DNA of 64,000 nucleotides from Colwellia marinimaniae (GCF_002207865.1 NZ_BDQM01000008.1:80245-144244); one strand, 5' to 3'; counted from the stretch's first letter, positions 40,544 to 50,517 are shown. Notes: generated from the letters alone by a model not told the origin. Translations and numbers: made by a program.

Positions 40544-40993
40544 TTAAAACAGTCGCCAACGACGTTTACGTGCGGTATTTTTATGTTGCCAGCTTACCTC
40601 AACTTGAGTCTCGGCTATGACTTTATTATCACTGACTGTACGCAGTTGATACTTAATAGTTTTGTTGGATTGAAACTCAACATTTATTAACACTTGGTTA
40701 TTGTTTTGCCAACAACCTAACTGCTTATTTTTACCTTCTTGATACAAACAAAAACTTTGCTTGGTCGATGAGTGCCATTGCAATTCTACTGTAGCAAAAC
40801 AATCGCGCCCTTGTCGTAAGGTGACACACTGCTCGGGTAGGGCGGTAAAAGTTACTTCAGCATTGTTAGCCGTTTTGACCTCATTAGCGTTAACTTGCCC
40901 GGCCAATAAAAAGCTATAGAGCAAGAATAGCGGTACTTTTACATGAGCTATGGCAATTCCTTTGCCAACATTAAAATACATAAAGTACCCCAA
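40544..40993 (-). CDS. DUF3019-family secreted protein
   Basis: 149 residues. Signal peptide (VPLFLLYSFLLAGQVNA), then a compact beta-rich domain with conserved cysteines: EQCVTLRQGRDCFATVELQW, SFCLYQEG, LGCW, as in DUF3019. The basic C-terminal end RKRRWRLF is notable. Its start overlaps the MipA gene by about 23 bp, so the two are coupled. Function unknown; commonly next to MipA/OmpV and an RstAB-like pair. Confidence 0.78.
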   Translation of the reverse strand: MGYFMYFNVGKGIAIAHVKVPLFLLYSFLLAGQVNANEVKTANNAEVTFTALPEQCVTLRQGRDCFATVELQWHSSTKQSFCLYQEGKNKQLGCWQNNNQVLINVEFQSNKTIKYQLRTVSDNKVIAETQVEVSWQHKNTARKRRWRLF

Positions 40994-41939
40994 GCATTAC
41001 TTGGGTTATATTGTTAGTATCAACCAAGGGACTTGCTTTTACATTTTTTGAAAAAAGGCTGTGGGTTATGCCAGTATGAAAAGACCAACTTGCTGATATA
41101 GGGTATTGCGCATAAATCTCCGCTTGCCCTCTGAAGCCACCTTTAGCGGTATATTCAGGCCGAGTTTCGCTTACTTCGTTGCTACCAACGCCAATATAGT
41201 AATCAATAATATCTTGACTAAAGTAGGTTAAACCGACACCTAGATAAATATCCCAATTTCTATAGGGTAATAAATGGCTGTAAAAGCTATCAATAATTAG
41301 GCCACTGACATGATCGCCATACTCATCATCACCGGTATGAGCTGAGGCAAGGTCCAGGGTAAATATGCTATCTTTAAAGTACTGCGAGTAACGTATCGCG
41401 AAGCCGATTGTGACTTCACGTTCAGTTAAACCTAACAGTACTTCTTCATCGCCGCCGCCATAGTCAATGAGTGAGTCTGAGTCATAACCTTGCATATACG
41501 CCTTGGCTATCAGATCAAGTTGCCAATTCTGTTCAACAACAAGCTGATAGCCAAATTCAGTACCGCCAAGTAAAGCACTTGAGCGTCTTTGATTGCTCTG
41601 TAAATAAAATCCTTTATAAGATAGGTCAAATAACAAACCTGGCATAAAGTAGTGCGATAGCCCATCTTGTTCTATACCGGCAATAATTGTCGGGTCATAA
41701 ACTAAAGAGAAATCAAGGGCAAATTGCCATTCAAACTCATCTTTGAGTACTGGTTTGTTGGCGTTATATTCTTGCTCTGCGCTAAGTTCTAAACTAGCTA
41801 GGTGCTCTACGTTATCACTGGTTTCTTGTCCATAACTTAAGCAACTAAACATCAATAAGCTAATGGTAACTAGCCAGTGTAAGCCGTGATTCTGTCTTCG
41901 TCTGATATTGGTTTTTTTAAAGGCCATGGTAAAGCACAA
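40971..41939 (-). CDS. MipA/OmpV-family outer-membrane protein
   Basis: 322 residues. Signal peptide (VTISLLMFSCLSYGQ), mature beta-barrel strands with GFYLQSNQRRSSALLGGTEFGYQL, YSQYFKDSIFTLDLASAH, and a terminal MLGVLYVF. The family includes scaffold MipA and osmoregulated OmpV. A GTAAC-N5-GTTAC palindrome lies just upstream of the ATG. Confidence 0.8.
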   Translation of the reverse strand: MCFTMAFKKTNIRRRQNHGLHWLVTISLLMFSCLSYGQETSDNVEHLASLELSAEQEYNANKPVLKDEFEWQFALDFSLVYDPTIIAGIEQDGLSHYFMPGLLFDLSYKGFYLQSNQRRSSALLGGTEFGYQLVVEQNWQLDLIAKAYMQGYDSDSLIDYGGGDEEVLLGLTEREVTIGFAIRYSQYFKDSIFTLDLASAHTGDDEYGDHVSGLIIDSFYSHLLPYRNWDIYLGVGLTYFSQDIIDYYIGVGSNEVSETRPEYTAKGGFRGQAEIYAQYPISASWSFHTGITHSLFSKNVKASPLVDTNNITQVMLGVLYVF

Positions 41940-41940
41940 A

Positions 41941-41970
41941 GTAAATTTACAAAAAGTAACTATATGTTAC
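41941..41970. promoter_or_regulatory. paired palindromes upstream of mipA-like gene
   Basis: GTAAATTTAC (41941-41950) and GTAACTATATGTTAC (41956-41970) are perfect inverted repeats directly before the MipA-like ATG. The second overlaps a loose match to the RstA box TACATNTNGTTACA. Likely operator for the adjacent RstA-like regulator; not tested. Confidence 0.4.
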
Positions 41971-42066
41971 CACTTTGTAATTATTACTTACGCTTAGCGG
42001 TGCAATTTTATTGTTTAAAAAGTGTAAGTAAAACCAATGCCTAAACATCTGGGCTGAAAACATTTA

Positions 42067-44160
42067 CTAAAAACTCATTTTTAAGCCGATATAAGGGAAC
42101 ATACCAATATCTTCCTCGCCGCTAATATTAAACTCGGTTAAGGTATCACCGTCTTCTGGCTCATAGTAGTAACCGGAAACATTCTTTTGTGCCATGGCAT
42201 TAATAATCGCCATGGTCCACTTAGCGTCATTACCCCAGTAGCTAGTTTGGTAATTCGCTTCTAAGTCTAAGCGATGATAAACCGGTAAGGTTTTTGCGTT
42301 TAATTCGCCATACTCAGGTAGGAAGTGCTCGTCATAATCAGGATTTTCACGCAAACCAATAATAGGGGTGTATTTCGCGCCGCTTCGCAGGGTAAAGCGT
42401 AAACCAAAATCCCAGTGCTCGTTTAACTGATAATTTGCCACGACATTGGCAACCAGAGGTGTATCTAAGTAATAATCGCTGGTGACATCGGTCAAATCAT
42501 CAGTACGCTGACTTTGCGACCAACTTAACGATGCCCAACCAAACCAACCGTTTTCGCGCTCACGCCTAACCAACCACTCAATCCCTTGGGCATCGCCGGA
42601 AGTATCGGCGGTATAATTAGCCTGCCAGTCAGTTTCAGCTGTATGTTGATCAATTGAGCGAGGTAATTTAGTTAACTCTTTATGGTAGATATCAACTGAG
42701 GTAAACCATAAGCCGTTTAAGTTATAATCAAAACCTAAAGAATAATGTCTAGCTTGTGGCGATTTTATTTTAGGGTTACCAAGTTTTGGCAGCACGGTAT
42801 CTACGTCTGGGAAGCGACTATAGCTTCCTGCTTTTGCTTTTATGGTTAAGCTGTCGGTGGCCAGCCAATCTAAAGCCAGTCTTGGGTGAATGAAATCTTG
42901 CCCGGTATAATCATTACGTTCAGCTCTAATGCCATAGGTTAGTTGCCAGTTAGGGCTCATTTGCCAAATGTCATGGACATATATGGCAATGTCTTCGTCG
43001 CTCAATGAGGAGGTGTCTTGAATTCTGTCGCCTTTAAGGGCATTGCAATCGGCATCGTTTTCGGTGCAAAAATAGGGAATAATATCGTAACTATAATCGA
43101 TCTCAGTTTTACTGTAATCAACACCAAAACCGAGTTTGTGATTTTTTAGCCAGCTAATTTGTGAGGAAAATCGTACATGGTATTGCTCCTCTTCGACTTC
43201 AATAAATTGCCCTTGACCAAATATTTGATCTGTTGTTTCCACTGTATGGCCAGCAACCAATTGCATGATTTTTTGTTGTTCACCATAGTATTGCCATGAA
43301 AGACTTTGGCTATCAAATTGAGTGGTAATTTTAAAGTCACCAATACTATCGGGATCAATTCGGCCAGATTCTGTATTCTCTGAAATGTTTATACCAGCGG
43401 TATCACTTGCGCCGGAAGCACTCAAGGTAAGCTTATGAGCATCACCGATCAGCCATTGATACTTTGCTTGGTAGTCATCACTTATAGGCGCTTTAAAAAT
43501 GGTGTAACCATCTTCTTCTGTGCCTTCAGGTAGAAATAGGTGAATTTGACTACGACGATAAGATAGATAAAAAGCTTGGTCATCAAAGGTTTCACCTTCG
43601 ACCATAAAACCACTTTTAAGCATGCTTAAATCAACGGTGGTGGCAATTTTTTGCTGACGTGGATCACGTAATTTTACATCAAAAATGCCGCCAGTGGCGT
43701 TGCCATACTCACTACCAAAAGCGGCTGGGTGTAAGGTGAAATCTTGGATGAGATTTTCATTAAAAATACTGTCGCCAAATAAATGAAAAATATACGCTAC
43801 CGGTATGTCATCAATATAAAAAGCGTTATCATCAGGGGAAGAGCCACGTACGGCCGGTGAGCCACTATCACCGCCAGCATAAACAATGCCAGGTAAGCTA
43901 TATACTGCGCTTAATGGGTCATTACCAATACCGGCTACACTCATTAATTGTTCGGTTTGCTCAGTCATTTCACTATTGGCTTGGTTACGCTTTGAGGTCA
44001 CTTCAATAACCTCAATATCTTGTCCAGTTGTTACGTTCTTATTCTGTTCAGTACTACTTTCTTGTTGGCTTTGTGCCACTGCTGCTATGGCTATTTCGGG
44101 CACTGCAAAAGTGAACAGAAAAAGTGAGCTGGCCATGCGAGTGACTGATGTTCTTTTCAT
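42067..44160 (-). CDS. TonB-dependent receptor
   Basis: 697 residues. Signal peptide near residues 1-28, TonB-box-like IEVIEVTSKR near 50, plug domain with SLPGIVYAGGDSGSPAVRGS and FYIDDIPVAYIFHLFG, and GSEYGNATGGIFDVKLRDP. A beta-barrel follows, ending FPYIGLKMSF with terminal Phe. Imports an unknown substrate across the outer membrane. Repeated GTAAG words lie upstream near 44274-44290. The gene is co-oriented with mipA/DUF3019 and the RstAB-like pair but separated by about 130 bp. Confidence 0.9.
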   Translation of the reverse strand: MKRTSVTRMASSLFLFTFAVPEIAIAAVAQSQQESSTEQNKNVTTGQDIEVIEVTSKRNQANSEMTEQTEQLMSVAGIGNDPLSAVYSLPGIVYAGGDSGSPAVRGSSPDDNAFYIDDIPVAYIFHLFGDSIFNENLIQDFTLHPAAFGSEYGNATGGIFDVKLRDPRQQKIATTVDLSMLKSGFMVEGETFDDQAFYLSYRRSQIHLFLPEGTEEDGYTIFKAPISDDYQAKYQWLIGDAHKLTLSASGASDTAGINISENTESGRIDPDSIGDFKITTQFDSQSLSWQYYGEQQKIMQLVAGHTVETTDQIFGQGQFIEVEEEQYHVRFSSQISWLKNHKLGFGVDYSKTEIDYSYDIIPYFCTENDADCNALKGDRIQDTSSLSDEDIAIYVHDIWQMSPNWQLTYGIRAERNDYTGQDFIHPRLALDWLATDSLTIKAKAGSYSRFPDVDTVLPKLGNPKIKSPQARHYSLGFDYNLNGLWFTSVDIYHKELTKLPRSIDQHTAETDWQANYTADTSGDAQGIEWLVRRERENGWFGWASLSWSQSQRTDDLTDVTSDYYLDTPLVANVVANYQLNEHWDFGLRFTLRSGAKYTPIIGLRENPDYDEHFLPEYGELNAKTLPVYHRLDLEANYQTSYWGNDAKWTMAIINAMAQKNVSGYYYEPEDGDTLTEFNISGEEDIGMFPYIGLKMSF

Positions 44161-44402
44161 GAGTGAGTTGTTCCTGTCGTTTACTAAGGTGTTACCGAAC
44201 TTTGTTATGGGCTGATTTTGCCAAGCACTGGTGTATTAATCAGTAACCTAAATGTCGAAAAACTGTCAGTTAACTGTAAGTAAGTGTAAGTTGGGGGTGA
44301 AATTGATCTAGCTCATGATACTGCTGGCATTGGATTGACTTGTTAAAGCTTTCTATTATTATCTGCTTATATAGGTGTTCAATAGTCATTCAGGTAACTT
44401 TT

Positions 44403-45629
44403 ATGTCAAATAGTAAGGTAAAAAAAGTAAGTAAAAACAGCCAAGCAGCTAAGGTGAAGAAAGTACACTTTAACTGGCAAGACCCATTATTACTTGACTC
44501 TCTACTAACAGAAGAAGAGCGTTTAGTGCGTGATAGTGCTCATCAGTATTGCCAAGAAAAGCTTATGCCACGTATTTTATTAGCGAATCGCCATGAAGTT
44601 TTTGATCTTGAAATTATGAAGGAGTTTGGCGCACTTGGTTTACTGGGCGCCACCATTGAAGAAAAATACGGTTGTGCGGGTATTAATTATGTTAGTTATG
44701 GCTTAATTGCTCGAGAAGTAGAGCGGGTTGATAGTGGTTATCGCAGTGCCATGAGTGTGCAATCATCACTGGTTATGCATCCTATCCATGCTTATGGCAG
44801 TGAAGCGCAAAAAATGAAATATTTACCTAAATTGGCCACCGGTGAATATATCGGTTGTTTTGGCTTAACTGAACCCAATTCAGGCTCTGATCCCGCCAGT
44901 ATGGCCAGTAAAGCAGTCGCTGTTGACGGTGGTTATCAACTAAATGGCAGTAAAATGTGGATCACTAATTCACCTATTGCCGATGTGTTTATTGTTTGGG
45001 CCAAGCTTGAAGGTGTTATTAAGGGCTTTATTCTTGAAAAAGGCATGCCCGGCTTATCAGCACCAAAAATTGAAGGTAAGTTCTCGCTGCGTGCGTCTAT
45101 AACTGGCGAAATTGTTATGGAAAATGTCTTTGTACCGGCTGAAAATATGTTGCCAAAGGCCAGTGGTTTGTCTGGTCCTTTTGGTTGTTTGAATAAAGCA
45201 CGTTACGGTATTGCTTGGGGCGCACTGGGCGCCGCGGAGTTTTGTTGGCATGGTGCGCGTCAGTACACTTTAGATAGAGAGCAATTTGGTAAGCCCTTAG
45301 CGGCAACACAATTGATTCAAAAGAAGCTCGCTGATATGCAAACCGAAATTAGTATTGGCTTGTTGGCTTGCTTGCAAGCAGGGCGGCTGATGGATAGTAA
45401 TAACTTAGCCCCTGAAGCTATTTCCCTGATCAAGCGTAATTCTTGTGGCAAAGCACTAGATATTGCTCGGCAAGCACGAGATATGTACGGTGGCAATGGT
45501 ATTAGTGATGAGTATCATATTATTCGTCATGTGATGAACCTTGAAGCGGTTAATACCTATGAAGGCACCCATGATGTTCATGCCTTAATTTTAGGACGCG
45601 CGCAAACGGGCATACAAGCGTTTTTTTAA
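44403..45629 (+). CDS. gcdH: glutaryl-CoA dehydrogenase
   Basis: I choose the ATG at 44403 (MSNSKVKK...), preceded by an AGG site; the open frame from 44340 has no better start. 408 residues. FAD acyl-CoA dehydrogenase that converts glutaryl-CoA to crotonyl-CoA in lysine/tryptophan catabolism. GCDH hallmarks: [53 protein letters not shown], and at the end [20 protein letters not shown] with the catalytic Glu in TYEGT. Stands alone, ended by a strong terminator. Confidence 0.93.
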   Translation: MSNSKVKKVSKNSQAAKVKKVHFNWQDPLLLDSLLTEEERLVRDSAHQYCQEKLMPRILLANRHEVFDLEIMKEFGALGLLGATIEEKYGCAGINYVSYGLIAREVERVDSGYRSAMSVQSSLVMHPIHAYGSEAQKMKYLPKLATGEYIGCFGLTEPNSGSDPASMASKAVAVDGGYQLNGSKMWITNSPIADVFIVWAKLEGVIKGFILEKGMPGLSAPKIEGKFSLRASITGEIVMENVFVPAENMLPKASGLSGPFGCLNKARYGIAWGALGAAEFCWHGARQYTLDREQFGKPLAATQLIQKKLADMQTEISIGLLACLQAGRLMDSNNLAPEAISLIKRNSCGKALDIARQARDMYGGNGISDEYHIIRHVMNLEAVNTYEGTHDVHALILGRAQTGIQAFF

Positions 45630-45804
45630 CACTCATTGTGGTACTTACTCCCGCTCGGTTGCATTAATGCCACAAGTACTAAAGTCTCTTAAAAAGGCGG
45701 TAAATAACAGTTTGTCTATATTTTCCATAAGTGATTTACTTGGGATAGGTAATTAAGTTGGTTAACGATTTAATTAAGATGGTTAACTTCCCAATCAAAT
45801 AAAT

Positions 45805-45837
45805 AAAAAGGCGAATCAGTAATGGTTCGCCTTTTTT
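45805..45837. terminator. bidirectional terminator
   Basis: AAAAAGGCGAA (45805-45815) pairs with TTCGCCTTTTT (45826-45836), with A- and T-runs on both sides, between gcdH and the convergent ATPase-TPR gene. Confidence 0.9.
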
Positions 45838-45841
45838 AGGT

Positions 45842-48565
45842 CTATTTATATAGTAAGGCCTTAGCTTCAATATCTTCTAATATTTCATTTACAGTTTCAG
45901 TTAACTCTGAGCCCATACGTAATATTTCATTAGGGTATTGTTCTCTCATTAACGACATTAAAGCGTAATACAAAGGTTTAAAGCGCTCTTTAAAGTTGTA
46001 TTCTTTAAACCATCTATCGACTAAGTTAGTTTGGCCTTTAGCTAAAAATAGCGTGAACAAGCTGATTAGCTCACTTTCTTGTCCTTGGTCATTAAAGGTA
46101 AAGTTAGTCAGTAGTGATTCCATTACTTGAGTAGCAAGTTCAAAGTTGTTATTCCACAATAAAATAGATATATATAAACATTCAGCATCAAAAGAAGGAT
46201 TTTCTTTTATGGTTTTTTCAGCTAGTTCCAAAGCCTTGGTTTTATTTTTAGTTTGTATATTATAAAAATAAAAATCAGCTAAATTTATCTCTGCTTTATC
46301 ATTACCTACATCAATCGCTTTTGAATAATATTCCTCTGCGAGAGGTAAGTTTTCTTCTTTATCATATATTTTAGCAAGATTCGAAAATGCACTTGTGAAT
46401 CCACCATTAATGCTTTTCAAAAAGTATTTTTTTGCTGAGCTATAGTTGTCATTAATATAATGAAAATATCCTGCAACAAACTCTATACCAAAACTATTAT
46501 GCGCTAGCCCTAATTGTAAATATGTTTCAGCTGAGTCCATTTTATCTAGGCGTAAATCAATCCATGTTAAAAAGGCATAGATGTCATTGTCAAATTTTTC
46601 ATGTTCTAATTCGTGAATAAAGATTTCTCTTGCTTGTTCAATCTTATCAAGGCTGAAGTAGACTTCTCCTAGGTTAAAATTAGATTTGTATTCTTTATGC
46701 TCAACAGCTAATAATGCATGTTTTTCAGCAAGCGTAAACTGTTTAGTTGCTAAATATACGGCAGAGAGCTGACGGTGGCTATCAGTAACATCATGCTTTA
46801 TTGCGAATAAACAAGCTTCAATTGCCTTAGTTATGTTATCTTGTTTTATATATATTTCAGCCAATAATTTGTAGGCAAGATAGTGCTTTTTATTGATAGC
46901 TAACTTTGCATGTTTTATTGCTAAATGTAATTTATTTTGTTCCATATATACAGCAGCTAATATACCTGTTTCCTCGGCATCATCTGAATTAATTAGGATT
47001 TTTTCAGCTTTCTGATATTGTTCGGTTCTTACATAAAATAATCCTAATCGGCTTATATTTCCTTTTTCTTTAAGTAATATCTCTAATCTTTCTTCTTCAG
47101 CTTTAGATAAATGCTCATCAGGGTTATATAGCTGTTGAAGTAACGTATTATACTCAATGCTATTTTTTTCTAAAATAGGTAGTAGTTCCCTATGTGACTT
47201 TTCATTTCCTGATTCTTGTAAAAACAGTGACATGGCAGAAAAAATATTATTTTTATCTTGGTGAGTTAGTTGGTCACTGCACATAAATGCATTAGCTAAT
47301 GCAATACTTGCCCCTGGGTGGCAAGTATTGTTTAGATGCTTGGTAAAAATCTTAGAGCGTTGTTTAAGCTCGTCGCCAGTGCACCAAATTTCCATAAATT
47401 GAGTGAGCCACAGTACTCTTTTCCTATCGCTACGTCGTCCATAGCGCATTAGATACCAAATATTAAAGAAGCGCTCTTTTAGTGCATATAAATGGTTTTT
47501 AGTATTGGTGGGCGTTTTTTCAATTATCCACTGTTTTTCTAATTGTCTTAATTGTGCTGAGACTAACTTACTTGGTAATCTGGTCTTTTCAGCTATTTCT
47601 TTTACTGATATACCATCCCAGTTTAGAGCGATAGCATTTACTATTGGTTTTTGTTGTGGAGTTAAATCATCCATTCTATGTTTATATAGTGGCGTGGTTT
47701 TATCAATGGTTTCTTCTAGCAAGGTAAAAGCATTACCCTTAGGCCCTTCTACTAATATGTTGAAGAGTATTACAATAGTTCTGGGTATTCCGCCAGTTAA
47801 GCGCCTAATTAACTCTATTTTTTCTGGGGAACTTTTTAATATATTTGTTAGTATTTCTTGCTCTTTTTCTCCTGCATGTTCACTAAGTTTATTTAGTAAT
47901 GCAGTTGTTTCCTGTTTATTTAATCCTGTTAGCGTTTTAATAGTAAAGAACTGATAAAAAGGTGCTTTGTTGTCAAAAAAGGCTTCTAAGCGAATTGCTG
48001 AACCACCAATAATACGTATATTATTATTGGTGGTTAGTATCTCTCTAAGCATTTCGCTTTCAACTTGATCAAACTGTTCAAATAACTCGGCAATATTATC
48101 TATAAATAAGATGATCTTTTTGTGGTTATTAACTAATGCATGATTGATATGTGAAATAAGTTGTTTAACTTCACTTTCTTTTAATTGGTCTATTTTATCG
48201 AAGAGTACATCAAAAAGAGCATGATCATATTCTGATAGCTCTTCAGCTATTCGCTCCCAAAAGGTGAATAATGAGCTTATACCATACTCTTCTTCTTTAA
48301 AGGTAATAGGAATTAACCAAGAGGACAGCTCATCACTTTCTTCTACCGCAATAGCTAATCGGCGCAGCAAAGTCGTTTTGCCTGCACCTCTAACTCCCTG
48401 AACAATATAATGCTGTTCTGGATGCTTCATATCCGAGTTAATAATTGCTTTCCAAAGTTTGTTATATTCTCTTAGTCGAATAACAAAGTTCTCTTTGACC
48501 ATTTCCGCAGACGTATTTTGTGAGTTATACAGCTTCACGCCTTCTTTATAGTTATATACTTGCAT
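45842..48565 (-). CDS. STAND-like ATPase with winged helix and C-terminal TPR array
   Basis: 907 residues. P-loop GVRGAGKTT (57-65), Walker B IILFIDN (Asp157), a sensor-like IRIIGGSAIR (about 183-192), and GGIPRT (258-263). A winged-helix segment follows at about 305-350 (ISVKEIAEKTRLPSKLVSAQ). From about 540 to 850 there are TPR/Sel1-like repeats (LAIKHAKLAINKKHYLAYKL, AKKYFLKSINGGFTSAFSNL). The order NTPase - winged helix - TPR is that of STAND signal-transduction ATPases. Its start overlaps the upstream ATPase gene by 14 bp. No effector domain is evident. Cytoplasmic; role unknown, defence or regulation being plausible. Confidence 0.8.
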   Translation of the reverse strand: MQVYNYKEGVKLYNSQNTSAEMVKENFVIRLREYNKLWKAIINSDMKHPEQHYIVQGVRGAGKTTLLRRLAIAVEESDELSSWLIPITFKEEEYGISSLFTFWERIAEELSEYDHALFDVLFDKIDQLKESEVKQLISHINHALVNNHKKIILFIDNIAELFEQFDQVESEMLREILTTNNNIRIIGGSAIRLEAFFDNKAPFYQFFTIKTLTGLNKQETTALLNKLSEHAGEKEQEILTNILKSSPEKIELIRRLTGGIPRTIVILFNILVEGPKGNAFTLLEETIDKTTPLYKHRMDDLTPQQKPIVNAIALNWDGISVKEIAEKTRLPSKLVSAQLRQLEKQWIIEKTPTNTKNHLYALKERFFNIWYLMRYGRRSDRKRVLWLTQFMEIWCTGDELKQRSKIFTKHLNNTCHPGASIALANAFMCSDQLTHQDKNNIFSAMSLFLQESGNEKSHRELLPILEKNSIEYNTLLQQLYNPDEHLSKAEEERLEILLKEKGNISRLGLFYVRTEQYQKAEKILINSDDAEETGILAAVYMEQNKLHLAIKHAKLAINKKHYLAYKLLAEIYIKQDNITKAIEACLFAIKHDVTDSHRQLSAVYLATKQFTLAEKHALLAVEHKEYKSNFNLGEVYFSLDKIEQAREIFIHELEHEKFDNDIYAFLTWIDLRLDKMDSAETYLQLGLAHNSFGIEFVAGYFHYINDNYSSAKKYFLKSINGGFTSAFSNLAKIYDKEENLPLAEEYYSKAIDVGNDKAEINLADFYFYNIQTKNKTKALELAEKTIKENPSFDAECLYISILLWNNNFELATQVMESLLTNFTFNDQGQESELISLFTLFLAKGQTNLVDRWFKEYNFKERFKPLYYALMSLMREQYPNEILRMGSELTETVNEILEDIEAKALLYK

Positions 48566-49727
48566 AACGCCCCCACCATTCTTTTAACATAGGAGAGGTG
48601 AATTGGTACTCTTTGTCTTCTGTTTCAAAAATATAACCATCATGAATTAGACAGTCAATTACATACTTTGAGTTTACAGCAGTTACTTGCGGTGCTTCCT
48701 TAATGTTATGTATCTTTTGTGGGGAGATAGTTTTATTAGCTGCTATATAGTTAAGAACTTGGTGTGCGAAAGTAATTTCTATTTTTTCCAAGCGTTCTAA
48801 CCGTTCAGCCCAGTGATTAAAGCTGGTTAAGTAATTTTGGCTGAAAAGCTGTTCGTATGCTTTATCTATATCGTGAGGATTGGGTTCTATTATTTCGTTT
48901 TCACAACAGTAATCTTCAATGCTTAGTAAAAGTATTTCGATATAATAAGGCATATACCAACTGACTTTATTTAAAATATAGCTTTTAATTTCCTCACTAA
49001 ATGTAATTTCTTCGTCACTTTTTTTGTTTATAAAATCAATAAATTCAAGAGCTTTATCTTCGTTAAGCGGGTTAATAGTCACATTAATAAGGACATTTAT
49101 TAAATCAGATAAGTTTAACTTATGGACTAACGAGTCAAGGCCAATTGAACCTGTAAAAATAAACTGAATTTTTTGATCTAATGCTGGATCTTGCCAAAGT
49201 TCTCTGCAACCAGATAGAAACAGTTCGGCTGCGCCATGTCCTTGCTCTCTATGTATCTTCTCTAGTACATCAGGGAACTCATCAATAACAATGATTAACT
49301 TTTCTTTTATTTGGATTTTATCAAGCAGTGTTTTCAGATCTTTATGAGTAAGTGTTCTTTCTTGACTTTCAAACTCAATGCCAGCCTCACTAAAGTTGAT
49401 ACCTTTTATGCTACCTCTAAAATCAGCTAAAGCTTCCTTTCTCCAGTTAGTAAACTTGTTAAGTCTATTAATAAATTCCGATTTAAATAAGTTTTCAATT
49501 ATGCGTTCGTAGTATTCATGCACTGTTGAGCAGGATTGAACAATGTTATACAAGAAAACATAGTTGTCGTTCGGAGCAAGCTCTAAGTTACGAAGCAGCG
49601 ATGTTTTACCGACCCTGCGTGGTGCAAGTAGTAACAAGTGGGATCCATGGTTTAATCTTCTCCATATTCTTTTTTCATCTTTTTCTCTCGGAAAGTAATT
49701 TTTCCCAAATGCAACTTGACCAGTCAT
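48552..49727 (-). CDS. AAA/STAND-type P-loop ATPase
   Basis: 391 residues. Walker A APRRVGKTS (35-43), Walker B LIIVIDEF (Asp149, Glu150), sensor FIFTGS (190-195). The middle part is helical, and the C-terminus (about 300-390) has a winged-helix look (AANKTISPQKIHNIKEAPQV, VIDCLIHDGYI) ending SPMLKEWWGRYASI. This matches the archaeal-type/AAA ATPases with a C-terminal helix-turn-helix. A strong AAAGGAG site precedes the ATG. Four repeats in the promoter (49750-49814) suggest tight control. Translationally coupled to the TPR-ATPase that follows. Confidence 0.82.
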   Translation of the reverse strand: MTGQVAFGKNYFPREKDEKRIWRRLNHGSHLLLLAPRRVGKTSLLRNLELAPNDNYVFLYNIVQSCSTVHEYYERIIENLFKSEFINRLNKFTNWRKEALADFRGSIKGINFSEAGIEFESQERTLTHKDLKTLLDKIQIKEKLIIVIDEFPDVLEKIHREQGHGAAELFLSGCRELWQDPALDQKIQFIFTGSIGLDSLVHKLNLSDLINVLINVTINPLNEDKALEFIDFINKKSDEEITFSEEIKSYILNKVSWYMPYYIEILLLSIEDYCCENEIIEPNPHDIDKAYEQLFSQNYLTSFNHWAERLERLEKIEITFAHQVLNYIAANKTISPQKIHNIKEAPQVTAVNSKYVIDCLIHDGYIFETEDKEYQFTSPMLKEWWGRYASI

Positions 49728-49749
49728 CGAAAACTCCTTTAGCTATAAA

Positions 49750-49814
49750 TTCATTGTCAAGTATAGTGACAATGAATTTATTGTCAACATGTTTAGCCAT
49801 GATTTTATTGTCAA
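49750..49814. promoter_or_regulatory. four-copy operator-like repeat upstream of the ATPase pair
   Basis: The word TTYATTGTCAM occurs at 49750-49760 (+), 49766-49776 (-), 49777-49787 (+) and 49804-49814 (+). The first two make a perfect 10-bp inverted repeat (TTCATTGTCA/TGACAATGAA) with a 7-bp centre. The cluster lies 23 to 87 bp before the start of the 391-residue ATPase. Looks like a regulator-binding array; the regulator is unknown. Confidence 0.65.
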
Positions 49815-49853
49815 TGACTTAATCCAAACTTAATCTGCCACCCATAATAACTT

Positions 49854-49870
49854 GGCTCTGTTGTAGAACA
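49854..49870 (+). repeat. possible solo MITE end
   Basis: GGCTCTGTTGTAG equals the composite end of the two MITEs above, and sits exactly where the 5' part of a transposase copy is missing. It could mark an insertion-deletion. The CTGTT/AACAG pairing here is an alternative explanation. Confidence 0.35.
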
Positions 49871-49872
49871 GA

Positions 49873-50493
49873 ATGGCTTCTTTACTCGAAACGGTTGACG
49901 TCTATCGCCATCGGTTAATGGATATTAGCTGGTTTATGCGTCTACTCAATCAAAGTATTGCGATACAAGCCAACCTTGAAGATAACTGCACTGGTCACTT
50001 TTGGGAAGGTCGGTTCAAATCACAAGCCTTATTAGATGAAGCAGCACTAGCCGCTTGTATGGCGTATGTTGATTTAAATCCAGTAAGAGCCAATAGTGCT
50101 AAAACCCCTGAAAGCTCAGCATATACCAGCGTAAAACAACGTGTACTAGCAGCAAAAAAAGGGCAGCAACCCTCAAGGCTACTGCCTTTTGTCGGTAATC
50201 CACGAACAACCATGCCAACAGGGTTACCGTTTGAATTAACAGACTATCTTGAATTAATTGAACTAACCGGGTGTTGCCTTCGTGAAGATAAAGCGGGGTA
50301 TATTGAAGAAAACCAACCCGCACTGCTAAGTCGGCTTAATATAAGCCCTGACAACTGGCTGACGCTAAGCAAAGGTTTTAGAAAACTCTTTCATGGCGCT
50401 GTTGGGCACAGCGATGTATTGGCAGAGTACTGTGAACATAAGGGATTAAAGCGGCGAACCAATGTAAGTTGCTGCAATAAACTCTTTGCTTAA
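49873..50493 (+). pseudogene. 5'-truncated RAYT/Y1-type transposase (copy A)
   Basis: 206 codons that align to residues 137-342 (counted from the ATG at 52167) of the intact copy at 52.2 kb, with roughly a dozen substitutions (for example VDVYRH for VEVYRH). The HUH-motif half is missing; the retained half has NCTGHFWEGRFKSQ and YVDLNPVRANS, family signatures of REP-associated transposases. The break lies at 49873, next to a MITE-like end. Downstream is the family's tail sequence. Confidence 0.8.
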
Positions 50494-50517
50494 TTGCTTA
50501 ATTGCTTAATGACTAAA

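Noticed and set aside
40326..40559. 77-codon minus ORF in the MITE
   Set aside because: Lies in repeat DNA and shows no protein-like pattern.
44290..44330. FNR/CRP-like site before gcdH (TTGATCTAGCTCA)
   Set aside because: Only one good half-site; the other half does not match, so not listed as a feature.
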